Assembly: GCA_944325875.1 (NCBI GenBank)
Contig: CALVBU010000011.1
Span: 1 to 64,000 of the forward strand
Reading direction: 5' to 3'
Origin: Candidatus Gastranaerophilales bacterium
GTDB lineage: Bacteria; Cyanobacteriota; Vampirovibrionia; Gastranaerophilales; Gastranaerophilaceae
DNA length: 64,000 nucleotides
A program made the translations under genes and the position numbers. Every line of letters starts with the position of its first letter. Position 1 is the stretch's first letter. The notes under the pieces were generated by a model that made no database searches, was not told the DNA's origin, and saw nothing but the letters and a program-made list of their open reading frames with translations. Shown in pieces: positions 1 to 7,524 of this stretch.

Positions 1-89
1 ACATACAGATTAACTCTGAAGTCGGAAAGGTGTTCCTTTTTTCCTTCTTTTGTATCATTAGAACATAATTTTATTCAGCAGACGAATTA

Positions 90-141
90 GACCTTATTTG
101 CTTAAAATGTCTAATAATCTTTTTATGTGTTCAGATAAAAT
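90..141. repeat. Degenerate repeat copy A, left of the redox island
   Basis: Positions 90-125 match 2308-2343 at about 32 of 36 bases, and positions 113-141 match 2520-2548 at 27 of 29 bases. The copies bracket the flavoprotein/HxlR genes. Confidence 0.6.
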
Positions 142-152
142 TACAAAAGATA

Positions 153-485
153 TTAATTATTATTAGGTTTAGAGTCAATATCAGTAGCTTCAATTTTGAA
201 GATTACCGGTCTTAATCCATCGTTGCAACTTACAATAGCAACTCCTTTTTCTTTAATCCAATCCCCGTAATAAAAAACATCTTCAATTCCGTGAGAAAGT
301 GCAAATACATATTGATAAATAGCTTTCCACGCTTCATTACAAAATCCTTCGGGACATTCCCAATCTGCGTAAAATTCTTGTCCTTCTTTTAACATTGGAC
401 AAGCTGTTAAACCATCTACACCATATTGTTGTGAAAGTTCTTTATCAAAGTGCTTTTTCAAAACAGTAATTTTGCATTTTTTAAT
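153..485 (-). CDS. TIGR04076-like small protein, probable ATT start
   Basis: Small soluble protein of about 110 residues resembling the TIGR04076 family (function unknown, cysteine-containing; motifs CPEGFCNEAW and FYADWECPEG). The first conventional start is a TTG at 461 (102 aa), but that codon has no ribosome binding site. The reading frame stays open upstream and encodes KKCKITVLKKHFD, which matches how I remember this family beginning. An AAGGAG at 495-500 sits 9 nt before an in-frame ATT at 483-485, so I place the start there, as a rare initiation codon. The gene stands alone on the minus strand, left of a flavoprotein operon. Family assignment is from memory of the motif; the start is inference. 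Confidence 0.7.
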   Translation of the reverse strand: MKKCKITVLKKHFDKELSQQYGVDGLTACPMLKEGQEFYADWECPEGFCNEAWKAIYQYVFALSHGIEDVFYYGDWIKEKGVAIVSCNDGLRPVIFKIEATDIDSKPNNN

Positions 486-827
486 ATTACTATACTCCTT
501 AATAGAATATTATATTAAAAATTTCTATTTTTTACACTTAATTTAGAAATGTTAACTTTATTTATTTGAGAATAAATATTTGATTAATTCTCCTTAAATA
601 TACACAGTGAACTTTTCCAGTTTATAAAAATCACTTCTGACCCAAAATTAAATTTCAAATAATCATTTTATTCGAAGAAATAATCTAATTCAAAAGGTAG
701 CATCTTACAAACTGTAAAGTAAAATGTGAAAACTAAAAATTCCACGGGCTATTAATTCCGTGGAATTTTCAATATCTGAATACGCAAGGCACTTATATCT
801 TTGCTTTTAGACTTAATGCATCATATC
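486..827. other. Intergenic stretch without a gene
   Basis: No ORF with an RBS is visible on either strand. The only structured element is the long inverted repeat at 736-769, which serves as a terminator. The remainder is AT-rich and unstructured by eye. Confidence 0.6.
736..769 (-). terminator. Terminator of the flavoprotein operon
   Basis: Perfect 12-bp inverted repeat (AAAATTCCACGG / CCGTGGAATTTT) with a 10-nt loop. On the minus strand it is followed by a T run. It lies about 60 nt past the flavoprotein stop codon. Confidence 0.8.
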
Positions 828-1460
828 TTATTTTATAAAATTTGTGTAAATATAATTTTCAATATTTGGTAAATCGTGATTAGATTTAATATAAAATTCT
901 TTCATTTCTAAAAACCAAGCCATATTTGTACCTAATATTCTCATAGTCTGCAGACCTTCTTCATCTTTTTTAACATCTTCAGGCGTCCAACCATGAACCA
1001 TATTCCAATATCTTGAAGATATAATAGGCATTTCTGACACTAAAAAATATTTATTTAATTGGTCTAAAGTTGCAGTTGTTCCTGCACGTCTTGCAGAAAT
1101 TATTGCTGCACCGGGTTTAAGATAAAACCTCTTTTTATTGCTCAAAGAATCTGCAAAAAAGGCTCTATCTAAAAAAGGTACAATTATACCGCTGGCACTT
1201 GCATAGTGAACAGGAGAACCAAAAATAAATCCATCAGCATTTTCAGCTTTATCAAGGAATTCATTCACTTTATCGTTAATAACACATTTGCCTAATTTTG
1301 CACAAGCTCTGCAATCTCGGCAAGGAGAAATTGCATTTGTTCCAATATAAAATATTTCAGTTTCAATATTTTTTTGATTTAATACATTTGCGACTTCACA
1401 TAAAGCAGTATAAGTACAGCCCTGTTTATGTGGTGAACCATTTAGTAAAAGAACTTTCAT
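828..1460 (-). CDS. Iron-sulfur flavoprotein / NADPH-dependent FMN reductase family
   Basis: Flavodoxin-fold redox protein of 210 aa. The N-terminus (KVLLLNGSPHKQGCTYTAL) is the FMN phosphate loop of the flavodoxin_2/FMN_red family. Residues around 48-60 carry a compact cysteine motif C-x2-C-x2-C-x5-C, as in archaeal and clostridial iron-sulfur flavoproteins that hold a 4Fe-4S cluster, followed by the FGSPVHYASASG flavin-contact segment. A GTG lies directly upstream of the chosen ATG, but GGAGAG inside the end of the upstream gene is correctly spaced for the ATG. It overlaps or abuts the NTF2-like gene, so the two are translationally coupled, and an HxlR regulator is divergently placed. It probably handles electron transfer or quinone/xenobiotic reduction; the substrate is unknown. 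Confidence 0.85.
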   Translation of the reverse strand: MKVLLLNGSPHKQGCTYTALCEVANVLNQKNIETEIFYIGTNAISPCRDCRACAKLGKCVINDKVNEFLDKAENADGFIFGSPVHYASASGIIVPFLDRAFFADSLSNKKRFYLKPGAAIISARRAGTTATLDQLNKYFLVSEMPIISSRYWNMVHGWTPEDVKKDEEGLQTMRILGTNMAWFLEMKEFYIKSNHDLPNIENYIYTNFIK

Positions 1461-1462
1461 CA

Positions 1463-1843
1463 CTACTCTCCATAAGATAATGTATCATAAACTTTTGCAA
1501 CAATTTTCCAATCACCGTTAATCTTATTCATAATTAATAAATCTGTGAATTTATACCCGTGCCAATTATCTTCAATAACCCTCACTACCGCAATGGTTTT
1601 TTCTAATGTAATAACATCCACTCTTGCGACATAATCATCTGTGCAAGCCCCCATTTTATCTATAGTATCGTAGAAAAGTTGAATTGAACCTGATTGATAT
1701 TCTTTTTCATTTAATTGACCATAGAAGCTTGCCTTTTCATAAAAATAAGGTTTTACAATTTCACTATTACCATTTTTAACAGCTTCAATAAATTTTCTTG
1801 CTAAATTCTCAACTGTGTTGAATTCTTCTATTTGTTCTCTCAT
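1463..1843 (-). CDS. NTF2-like / putative lumazine-binding family protein
   Basis: 126-aa protein with an N-terminal helix and a curved-sheet pattern typical of SnoaL/NTF2-like proteins (putative lumazine-binding family PF12893): FIEAVKNGNSEIVKPYF, then the VVRVIEDNWHGYKFTDLL strand and NGDWKIVAKVYD at the C-terminus. Start supported by AAAGGAGG 5-6 nt upstream. First gene of a two-gene minus-strand operon with the iron-sulfur flavoprotein, divergent from the HxlR regulator. The ligand is unknown; members of this fold often act as small-molecule binding or dehydratase-like partners of oxidoreductases. Confidence 0.75.
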   Translation of the reverse strand: MREQIEEFNTVENLARKFIEAVKNGNSEIVKPYFYEKASFYGQLNEKEYQSGSIQLFYDTIDKMGACTDDYVARVDVITLEKTIAVVRVIEDNWHGYKFTDLLIMNKINGDWKIVAKVYDTLSYGE

Positions 1844-1944
1844 ATAATCCTCCTTTACTTTTTACAAGAAGCATGATAAACTTTAGCGGTAATTTATTCA
1901 AGTACGGATATTTAGGTAACCTACTTACTTTAAAGGAACCATTT

Positions 1945-2289
1945 ATGGAAAAAGAAGAAAAAGATTGCATAAATAGTGTTGAAAGTTTTGAAGAAACTGG
2001 ATTTAATTATACTCTATCTCTAATAAGCGGAAAATATAAACTAACAATTTTATATGCTCTATATAGACATAAAGTAATTCGCTTTAATCAATTACAAAAA
2101 TATTTAAAAATGATTTCACATAAAACATTAAGTAATGTATTAAAAGAACTTGAAGCGGATGATTTAATCATAAGAAAAGAATATCCGCAAATTCCTCCTA
2201 AGGTTGAATATTCGTTATCGGAAAAAGGGAAATCACTTATTCCTATACTATATTCATTATGTGAATGGGGAGAGAAGCATAAAATTTAA
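1945..2289 (+). CDS. HxlR family winged-helix transcriptional regulator
   Basis: 114-aa single-domain regulator. The motif SLISGKYKLTILYALYRHK is the HxlR/DUF24 opening helix, followed by the recognition helix region (ISHKTLSNVLKELEADDLI) and the wing (PPKVEYSLSEKGKSL). A longer frame opens at 1873, but AAAGGA is spaced 7 nt from the ATG at 1945 and family proteins begin near this point. Divergent from the NTF2-like/flavoprotein operon, the usual arrangement for HxlR proteins that sense electrophiles or redox change and control a neighbouring oxidoreductase. A cysteine (residue 9) lies just before the domain, a plausible sensor. Target control is inference. Confidence 0.85.
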   Translation: MEKEEKDCINSVESFEETGFNYTLSLISGKYKLTILYALYRHKVIRFNQLQKYLKMISHKTLSNVLKELEADDLIIRKEYPQIPPKVEYSLSEKGKSLIPILYSLCEWGEKHKI

Positions 2290-2307
2290 AACTTTTTATA
2301 GTAACCG

Positions 2308-2343
2308 GACTTTATTTACTTAAAATGTCAAATAATCGTTTTA
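2308..2343. repeat. Degenerate repeat copy B
   Basis: Matches the left part of repeat A (90-125) in the same orientation with four mismatches. Confidence 0.6.
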
Positions 2344-2519
2344 GCCGTACAAGTTAGATTGTGAGGGCGAAATAGACTATAACATTGGTTTTAAAATAGA
2401 AAATTTAAGTCAATTCTTGGACAGTAATCGGACAATGATGACCATCAAAAGACCATTTTGTAACATATAAAACGATTACTTCCGACTGCTAAAACTTAAA
2501 CACAAAGCCAACTTTGCCG

Positions 2520-2548
2520 AATAATCTTTTTATGCGTGCAGATAAAAT
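2520..2548. repeat. Degenerate repeat copy C
   Basis: Matches the right part of repeat A (113-141) with two mismatches, same orientation. Confidence 0.6.
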
Positions 2549-2604
2549 GTCCCGTTAAATTACAGGGGTATTATAATATAGCACGTAAAAAAGACAAAAT
2601 AAAA

Positions 2605-2678
2605 TAGCAAGGGAGAGATTCGAACTCTCGACCTCACGGGTATGAGCCGTGCGCTCTCACCAGCTGAGCTACCTTGCC
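2605..2678 (-). tRNA. tRNA-Met (CAU), elongator-type
   Basis: Read on the minus strand, a 74-nt cloverleaf: acceptor GGCAAGG/CCTTGCT with a G1-U72 wobble, D arm with AGCTGGT, anticodon stem CACGG/CCGTG with loop CTCATAC (anticodon CAT) and a T arm containing GTTCGAATC. The initiator-type CCC/GGG anticodon stem is absent, so elongator Met is favoured; tRNA-Ile2, whose CAU is lysidine-modified, cannot be excluded. CCA is not encoded. Confidence 0.95.
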
Positions 2679-2784
2679 ATAAGTCTTTTTATTTAATTTT
2701 TAATCGATTCCTAAGAACCGACAAGTTTTATTCTCACATAAAAGTTTTCAAAATTCAAGCACTTTTTCATAAAAATTTTTTATA

Positions 2785-2790
2785 TATAAT
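2785..2790 (+). promoter_or_regulatory. -10 box predicting a leaderless MATE transcript
   Basis: TATAAT ends exactly 6 nt before the ATG at 2797, which places the transcription start on the A of the start codon. No Shine-Dalgarno sequence is present. Confidence 0.6.
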
Positions 2791-2796
2791 ATTTGT

Positions 2797-4170
2797 ATGA
2801 TTAAAGATTTGACAAAGGGGGAGCCTTTAAAGTTAATATTATTATTTTCTGTACCTCTTCTTATTGGGAATATTTTCCAACAATTTTATAATATTGCTGA
2901 TATTGTAATTGTGGGAAGAACTCTTGGAATGCAGGCTTTAGCTTCCGTAGGTGCGGTGGCTCCGTTATTTTTTCTGATAATGTTTGCTGTTGTAGGTTTA
3001 GATAATGGATTTTCTGTAATTACAGGACAAAAATTCGGGGCTAAGGATTATGATGGGGTAAGGCGTTCTGTTGTAATTTCTATTATTCTAAGTTCAGTAT
3101 TTACGCTTTTATTTACTATTATTTGCGCGGTTCTAATGAAGCCTATTCTGTTTATGATGAATGTTCCTCAAGAGATTTTCCATGATGCTTATTGGTATAT
3201 TCAGATTTGCGTAATAGGGCTTGTGACAGTTAATTTTTATAATCTTTTGGCAAGTATCGTTAGAGCTTTGGGGGATAGCAAAACTCCTCTTTATTTTCTT
3301 ATTTTTGCATCTATTTTGAATATATTTCTAGCTCTTTTATTTATTCTAAGTTTTCATTGGGGGGTTCCCGGATCTGCTGTAGCTGTTGTCTTATCACAGG
3401 CTGTATCTGGGTTTATGTGCTACTTTTATATAAAAAAGAAGTTTCCGATATTGCATTTACATAAAAAAGATTGGGAATTTAAAAATGAAAATCGTAAGCA
3501 AGATTGGGATTTTGCAATGGAGCATTTAAAAGTCGGATTTCCGACGGCTGTGCAATTTTCTATTTTGGGTATTGGAATTTTGATTATTCAAAGTGTTTGT
3601 AACACTTTTGGTGCAAATGTAATTGCAGCTTTCACCGCAGCACTTCGAATTGAGCAGATTGCGACATTACCTATGATTTCTTTTGGTATTGCACTTGCTG
3701 CTTTTGTTGCTCAAAATTATGGTGCGCAAAAAATATCAAGAATTAGACATGGGGTTATTAGAGCTTCTCTTATCAATATAACATTAAGTCTTGTAATGGC
3801 TATTGTTATGCACTTTTGGGGGACTAATATTGTAGGTTTGTTTATTGGTAGAGGTAATTCTGCAGTAATAAAAATTGCTCATGATTATTTGTGGATAAGT
3901 ACTTTATTTTACTTTTTCTTAGGGCAAATTTTCATTTTCAGAAACGCTTTGCAAGGCATGGGACGTCCTTTAATTCCTTTGACTTCTTCCTTTGCGGAAT
4001 TGATGGTAAGATCTTTTGCTGCAGTTTATCTTGCTGTAAAATACAGTTATTTCGGTATTTTCTATGCTGGTCCTATTGCTTGGGTAACAGCATCTTTGAT
4101 CGTAGCTTTAGGATATTTTATTAATATAAGAAGAATTATTTTGAAAAGAATGTTTGTTTCAAAAGCTTAA
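2797..4170 (+). CDS. MATE family multidrug/metabolite exporter
   Basis: 457-aa inner-membrane antiporter with about 12 hydrophobic segments in two homologous halves. The first half carries FQQFYNIADIVIVGR, the helix 1-2 signature of NorM/MepA/DinF-type MATE proteins, and the second half carries a matching FPTAVQFSILGIG segment. Members export cationic drugs or metabolites using Na+ or H+ gradients; the substrate cannot be read from sequence. The mRNA looks leaderless, since TATAAT lies 6 nt before the ATG and there is no RBS. It lies between tRNA-Met and eno, as a separate transcription unit because eno has its own promoter-like TATAAT near 4187. Length is normal for the family. Confidence 0.92.
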   Translation: MIKDLTKGEPLKLILLFSVPLLIGNIFQQFYNIADIVIVGRTLGMQALASVGAVAPLFFLIMFAVVGLDNGFSVITGQKFGAKDYDGVRRSVVISIILSSVFTLLFTIICAVLMKPILFMMNVPQEIFHDAYWYIQICVIGLVTVNFYNLLASIVRALGDSKTPLYFLIFASILNIFLALLFILSFHWGVPGSAVAVVLSQAVSGFMCYFYIKKKFPILHLHKKDWEFKNENRKQDWDFAMEHLKVGFPTAVQFSILGIGILIIQSVCNTFGANVIAAFTAALRIEQIATLPMISFGIALAAFVAQNYGAQKISRIRHGVIRASLINITLSLVMAIVMHFWGTNIVGLFIGRGNSAVIKIAHDYLWISTLFYFFLGQIFIFRNALQGMGRPLIPLTSSFAELMVRSFAAVYLAVKYSYFGIFYAGPIAWVTASLIVALGYFINIRRIILKRMFVSKA

Positions 4171-4236
4171 TTTTCGTGAAATTTAGTATAATGGATTACT
4201 TGCAGTTTATTTTTTTTCGTGCCAAAATCTGTTTAA

Positions 4237-5550
<1,314 letters not shown>

Positions 5551-5568
5551 TTGATAATCATTTTCTAT

Positions 5569-5604
5569 AATGAAAAGAGGCTTTTTATAAGCCTCTTTTC
5601 ATTT
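5569..5604. terminator. Terminator after eno
   Basis: 13-bp inverted repeat AATGAAAAGAGGC / GCCTCTTTTCATT with a 9-nt loop. The T tail is short, so efficiency is uncertain. Its right edge touches the -35 box of the first leader promoter. Confidence 0.65.
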
Positions 5605-5631
5605 GAAAAAATAAAATAAATATGGTATAAT
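5603..5631 (+). promoter_or_regulatory. Promoter of poly-G leader copy 1
   Basis: TTGAAA (5603-5608), exactly 17 bp, then TATAAT (5626-5631) preceded by TGG, an extended -10. The predicted start is near 5638, just before the leader RBS AGGAGG at 5641-5646. The same TTG-N17-TATAAT architecture recurs in front of the other two leader copies. Confidence 0.8.
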
Positions 5632-5650
5632 GGATAAAAAAGGAGGACGT

Positions 5651-5701
5651 ATGCAAAAAGCAATTATAGAGAGAATTTCGGGGGGGGGGGCTACCAACTA
5701 A
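5651..5701 (+). CDS. Poly-G leader ORF copy 1, 11 G (short frame)
   Basis: Strong RBS (AGGAGG, 4 nt spacing) and ATG start a short ORF, MQKAIIERISGGGATN, in which an 11-G run (5680-5690) encodes the glycines and the frame stops at TAA 5699-5701. Adding one G would open the frame YQLTVRISIFDLDLRLKEAS to a TGA at 5752-5754, for a total of 34 aa, the same length as the intact 12-G copy at 6607-6711. The sequence thus looks like a phase-off allele of a 34-codon leader. Between copies the post-tract codon changes are mostly non-synonymous, so whether the peptide or only its translation matters is open. No family recognised. Confidence 0.5.
   Translation: MQKAIIERISGGGATN
5680..5690 (+). repeat. 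G homopolymer, 11 nt
   Basis: Eleven consecutive G in an otherwise AT-rich region, inside leader ORF copy 1. A run of this length is a typical slipped-strand mispairing site, and the copy at 6636-6647 has 12 G. Confidence 0.9.
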
Positions 5702-5729
5702 CAGTTAGGATAAGCATTTTCGACTTAGA

Positions 5730-5736
5730 CCTCCGA
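5730..5736 (+). promoter_or_regulatory. Conserved anti-Shine-Dalgarno element CCTCCGA, copy 1
   Basis: CCTCCG is the exact complement of CGGAGG at 5826-5831, the RBS of the downstream prepilin gene. CCTCCGA can also pair with TCGGGGG at the 5' edge of the G tract (one G-U pair) and partly with the leader RBS AGGAGG. The element is conserved in all three leader copies. Confidence 0.5.
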
Positions 5737-5762
5737 TTGAAAGAAGCAAGCTGAAGATTAAG

Positions 5763-5788
5763 CCGTGCCAAGTGACACGGTGATTTTT
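5763..5788 (+). terminator. Leader hairpin terminator, copy 1
   Basis: CCGTG / CACGG stem with an 8-nt loop, then five T after a TGA spacer. Present in all three leader copies at the same place, between leader ORF and prepilin gene. The stem is short, so a conditional (attenuator) function is as likely as constitutive termination. Confidence 0.55.
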
Positions 5789-5799
5789 GGTGTAAAAAA

Positions 5800-5808
5800 T
5801 GTTAAAAT
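5800..5808 (+). promoter_or_regulatory. Extended -10 of prepilin gene 1
   Basis: TGTTAAAAT, an extended -10 without a clear -35, lies 27 nt before the ATG at 5836. The same motif at the same 27-nt spacing precedes 6791 and 53817, and a relative (TGTTATAGT) precedes 20230, so these genes may have their own promoter independent of the leader. Confidence 0.5.
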
Positions 5809-5835
5809 AAAAAATAGTATACAAACGGAGGATTT

Positions 5836-6474
5836 ATGAAAAAGAGAAATGCTTTTACATTAGCAGAAGTATTAATAACTTTAGGAATAATCGGGATAGT
5901 AGCTGCAATGACAATGCCGATGCTTATAGCAAAGCATCGAAAAAGTGTTGTTGAAACCAGATTAAAAAAAATTTATTCTTCCATGAATCAAGCGATAAAT
6001 TTATCAGAAACGGTTAATGGTGACAAAATAACTTGGACCGAAATAGTTTCAAATCATGAAGAATGTAGGGATAATTTAGAAAGTGATGGGTGTCGGTTAT
6101 ATTTTTTTAACACATATTTAAAAGATTACTTAAAATATCTAAAATATGAGTCTGTTGGGACTAGCGGACTTGTAATTTATCTTGCTGATGGTTCTGCTCT
6201 TCGGATGAAACATCCATTTGATTATTATTTTTATCCTAACGGGTATACAAAAACTTTGTCAGAAGTCAAAGGTAAGAATGTATTTCCCTTTCATATAGCT
6301 GTTTCTTCTTGGGTTCCTGATTGCGTAAAAAAAGAACTTAAAAATAATAGTTTTGAACCTTACCTTGATGGGTATTGGGATTGTACTTCTGAAGGATTGT
6401 ATACATCTCCATATTACAGTACAAAATTAATTCAACATAATGGTTGGAAAATTCCAGATGATTATCCTTGGTAG
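5836..6474 (+). CDS. Type IV prepilin-like protein, poly-G-led subfamily member 1
   Basis: 212-aa secreted or surface protein with a class III prepilin signal: short basic leader MKKRNA, then FTLAEVLITLGIIGIV with Glu at mature position 5 and a hydrophobic helix of about 20 residues ending in MPMLI. The residue before the cleavage point is Ala rather than the usual Gly. The globular part is variable and Cys-containing, and ends GWKIPDDYPW, a C-terminal motif shared only with the other two poly-G-led prepilins (6791, 53817). The first 60 coding bases are nearly identical to those of 6791. RBS CGGAGG is the exact complement of CCTCCG in the leader. It needs a prepilin peptidase and assembly machinery encoded elsewhere; whether it is a true pilin, pseudopilin or minor pilin is unknown. 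Confidence 0.88.
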   Translation: MKKRNAFTLAEVLITLGIIGIVAAMTMPMLIAKHRKSVVETRLKKIYSSMNQAINLSETVNGDKITWTEIVSNHEECRDNLESDGCRLYFFNTYLKDYLKYLKYESVGTSGLVIYLADGSALRMKHPFDYYFYPNGYTKTLSEVKGKNVFPFHIAVSSWVPDCVKKELKNNSFEPYLDGYWDCTSEGLYTSPYYSTKLIQHNGWKIPDDYPW

Positions 6475-6549
6475 CTTAGTTCAGATTATTAGTTAGGAAT
6501 AAAAAGTAATAGGAGATAAATTATAATTACTTCTATTACCTTTGTTATC

Positions 6550-6578
6550 TTGCAGAATATTATTAAATTTGATATAAT
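6550..6578 (+). promoter_or_regulatory. Promoter of poly-G leader copy 2
   Basis: TTGCAG (6550-6555), 17 bp, TATAAT (6573-6578). The predicted start is about 10 nt before the leader RBS AAGGAGG (6596-6602). Confidence 0.8.
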
Positions 6579-6606
6579 ATAAATATAGCTATTAAAAGGA
6601 GGATGT

Positions 6607-6711
6607 ATGCAAAAAGCAATTATAGAGAGAATTTCGGGGGGGGGGGGCTACCAACTAACAGTTGAGAAAAGCATTTCCGGTTTAGACCTCCGATTTGAAG
6701 AAAAGAGCTAA
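6607..6711 (+). CDS. Poly-G leader ORF copy 2, 12 G (open 34-aa frame)
   Basis: 34-aa ORF with strong RBS: MQKAIIERISGGGGYQLTV followed by EKSISGLDLRFEEKS and TAA at 6709-6711. The 12-G run (6636-6647) encodes the four glycines. The frame closes 7 nt before the terminator-like hairpin at 6719, so a ribosome finishing the leader would cover the hairpin's 5' arm. The other two copies (11 G) would restore the same frame with one more G. No database family recognised. It may be a small protein, a regulatory leader peptide, or an incidental frame in a conserved RNA. The length match with the restored copy 1 frame (34 aa) argues for a real frame, the non-synonymous divergence after the tract against strong peptide selection. 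Confidence 0.55.
   Translation: MQKAIIERISGGGGYQLTVEKSISGLDLRFEEKS
6636..6647 (+). repeat. G homopolymer, 12 nt
   Basis: Twelve consecutive G, one longer than copies 1 and 3. The extra G puts the downstream 20 codons in frame with the leader ATG. Confidence 0.9.
6687..6693 (+). promoter_or_regulatory. Conserved anti-Shine-Dalgarno element CCTCCGA, copy 2
   Basis: Complementary to CGGAGG at 6781-6786 (prepilin RBS) and to the TCGGGGG edge of the G tract, as in copy 1. Confidence 0.5.
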
Positions 6712-6718
6712 AAACAAA

Positions 6719-6744
6719 CCGTGCCAAGTGACACGGCGATTTTT
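6719..6744 (+). terminator. Leader hairpin terminator, copy 2
   Basis: CCGTG / CACGG stem with loop CCAAGTGA, then CGATTTTT. Same loop as copy 1. Confidence 0.55.
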
Positions 6745-6754
6745 AGTGTAAAAA

Positions 6755-6763
6755 TGTTAAAAT
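6755..6763 (+). promoter_or_regulatory. Extended -10 of prepilin gene 2
   Basis: TGTTAAAAT 27 nt before the ATG at 6791, identical in sequence and spacing to copy 1. Confidence 0.5.
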
Positions 6764-6790
6764 AGACAATAGTATACGAACGGAGGATTT

Positions 6791-7465
6791 ATGAAAAAGA
6801 GGAATGCTTTTACATTAGCAGAAGTATTAATAACTTTAGGAATAATCGGTATTGTGGTTGCAATGACGCTGCCTATAATAATAGCAAATGGAAAAAAACA
6901 AGAAACGGTATCTCGGTTGAAAAAATTCAATAGCATGATACTTCAAGCTATTTTGTTATCGCAAAATGATAATGGACCTTGCGAATATTGGCAGAAAGAG
7001 AGTATGCCAACGAATGATGATGGTTCTTACGATACGGCAAAAGGTTCTATGCAGGCAGAGGAATTTTTCAACAAGTATTTTGCTTCATATATAAAGTATA
7101 TTCGTTTGGATAATTCTAATGAATGTAGTTCAGCATTAAGACTGGTATTTAATGATGGTTCAACTGCTTGTTTAAAAAATGGTGGTCTGTTTGATTTTTA
7201 TTATGATATAAATGGAGCTAAAAAGCCTAATAAAGGCGGTTATGACAGATTTTATTATTCGTTTACTATTTCAAAATCCAGTTCGTTTTATCAAACTACA
7301 AGACGATATTTTGCACCTTTTATAAATTATATGAATCAGGAAATGTGGAGTGATCGAGAAGAATTAAAAGAGTTATGTGCTACAGGTGGGGAATCAGGTG
7401 CATGCGCTAGATTGATTGAGATAGATGGGTGGCAGATAAAAGATGATTATCCTTTTCATTTTTGA
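6791..7465 (+). CDS. Type IV prepilin-like protein, poly-G-led subfamily member 2
   Basis: 224-aa prepilin-like protein: leader MKKRNA, cleavage before FTLAEVLITLGIIGIV (Ala at -1, Glu at +5), then an alpha-helical stalk and a variable head. The head includes FYYDINGAKKPNKGGYDRF, the D-x-NG...P-N/D-K..GYDRF signature also seen at 53817, and ends GWQIKDDYPFHF. The 5' coding sequence is almost identical to 5836 for 60 nt while the rest diverges, consistent with cassette duplication and gene conversion. RBS CGGAGG 5 nt from ATG. A bidirectional terminator follows. Function as pilin or pseudopilin is from family knowledge; the specific role is unknown. Confidence 0.88.
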   Translation: MKKRNAFTLAEVLITLGIIGIVVAMTLPIIIANGKKQETVSRLKKFNSMILQAILLSQNDNGPCEYWQKESMPTNDDGSYDTAKGSMQAEEFFNKYFASYIKYIRLDNSNECSSALRLVFNDGSTACLKNGGLFDFYYDINGAKKPNKGGYDRFYYSFTISKSSSFYQTTRRYFAPFINYMNQEMWSDREELKELCATGGESGACARLIEIDGWQIKDDYPFHF

Positions 7466-7474
7466 TTATATATG

Positions 7475-7507
7475 AAAAAAGCTCCTTATTTTATAAGGAG
7501 CTTTTTT
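7475..7507. terminator. Bidirectional terminator between prepilin 2 and the S41 peptidase
   Basis: AAAAAAGCTCCTTA / TAAGGAGCTTTTTT with a short loop. T runs on both strands serve both convergent genes. Confidence 0.9.
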
Positions 7508-7524
7508 TATTCAATATTTTAATC

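Larger units (their letters stand above)
2290..2604. other. Intergenic stretch holding repeat remnants
   Basis: No credible gene. Contains repeat copies B (2308-2343) and C (2520-2548) separated by about 175 bp of unrecognised AT-rich sequence. Both are partial matches to positions 90-141, so this may be a scar of past recombination next to the tRNA gene. Confidence 0.5.

Noticed and set aside
5638-5790. Poly-G leader as a known c-di-GMP, FMN or other standard riboswitch
   Set aside because: I could not match the conserved blocks (CTACCAACTAACA, CCTCCGA, CCGTG hairpin) to any riboswitch consensus I know, and the leader has its own RBS and ORF.
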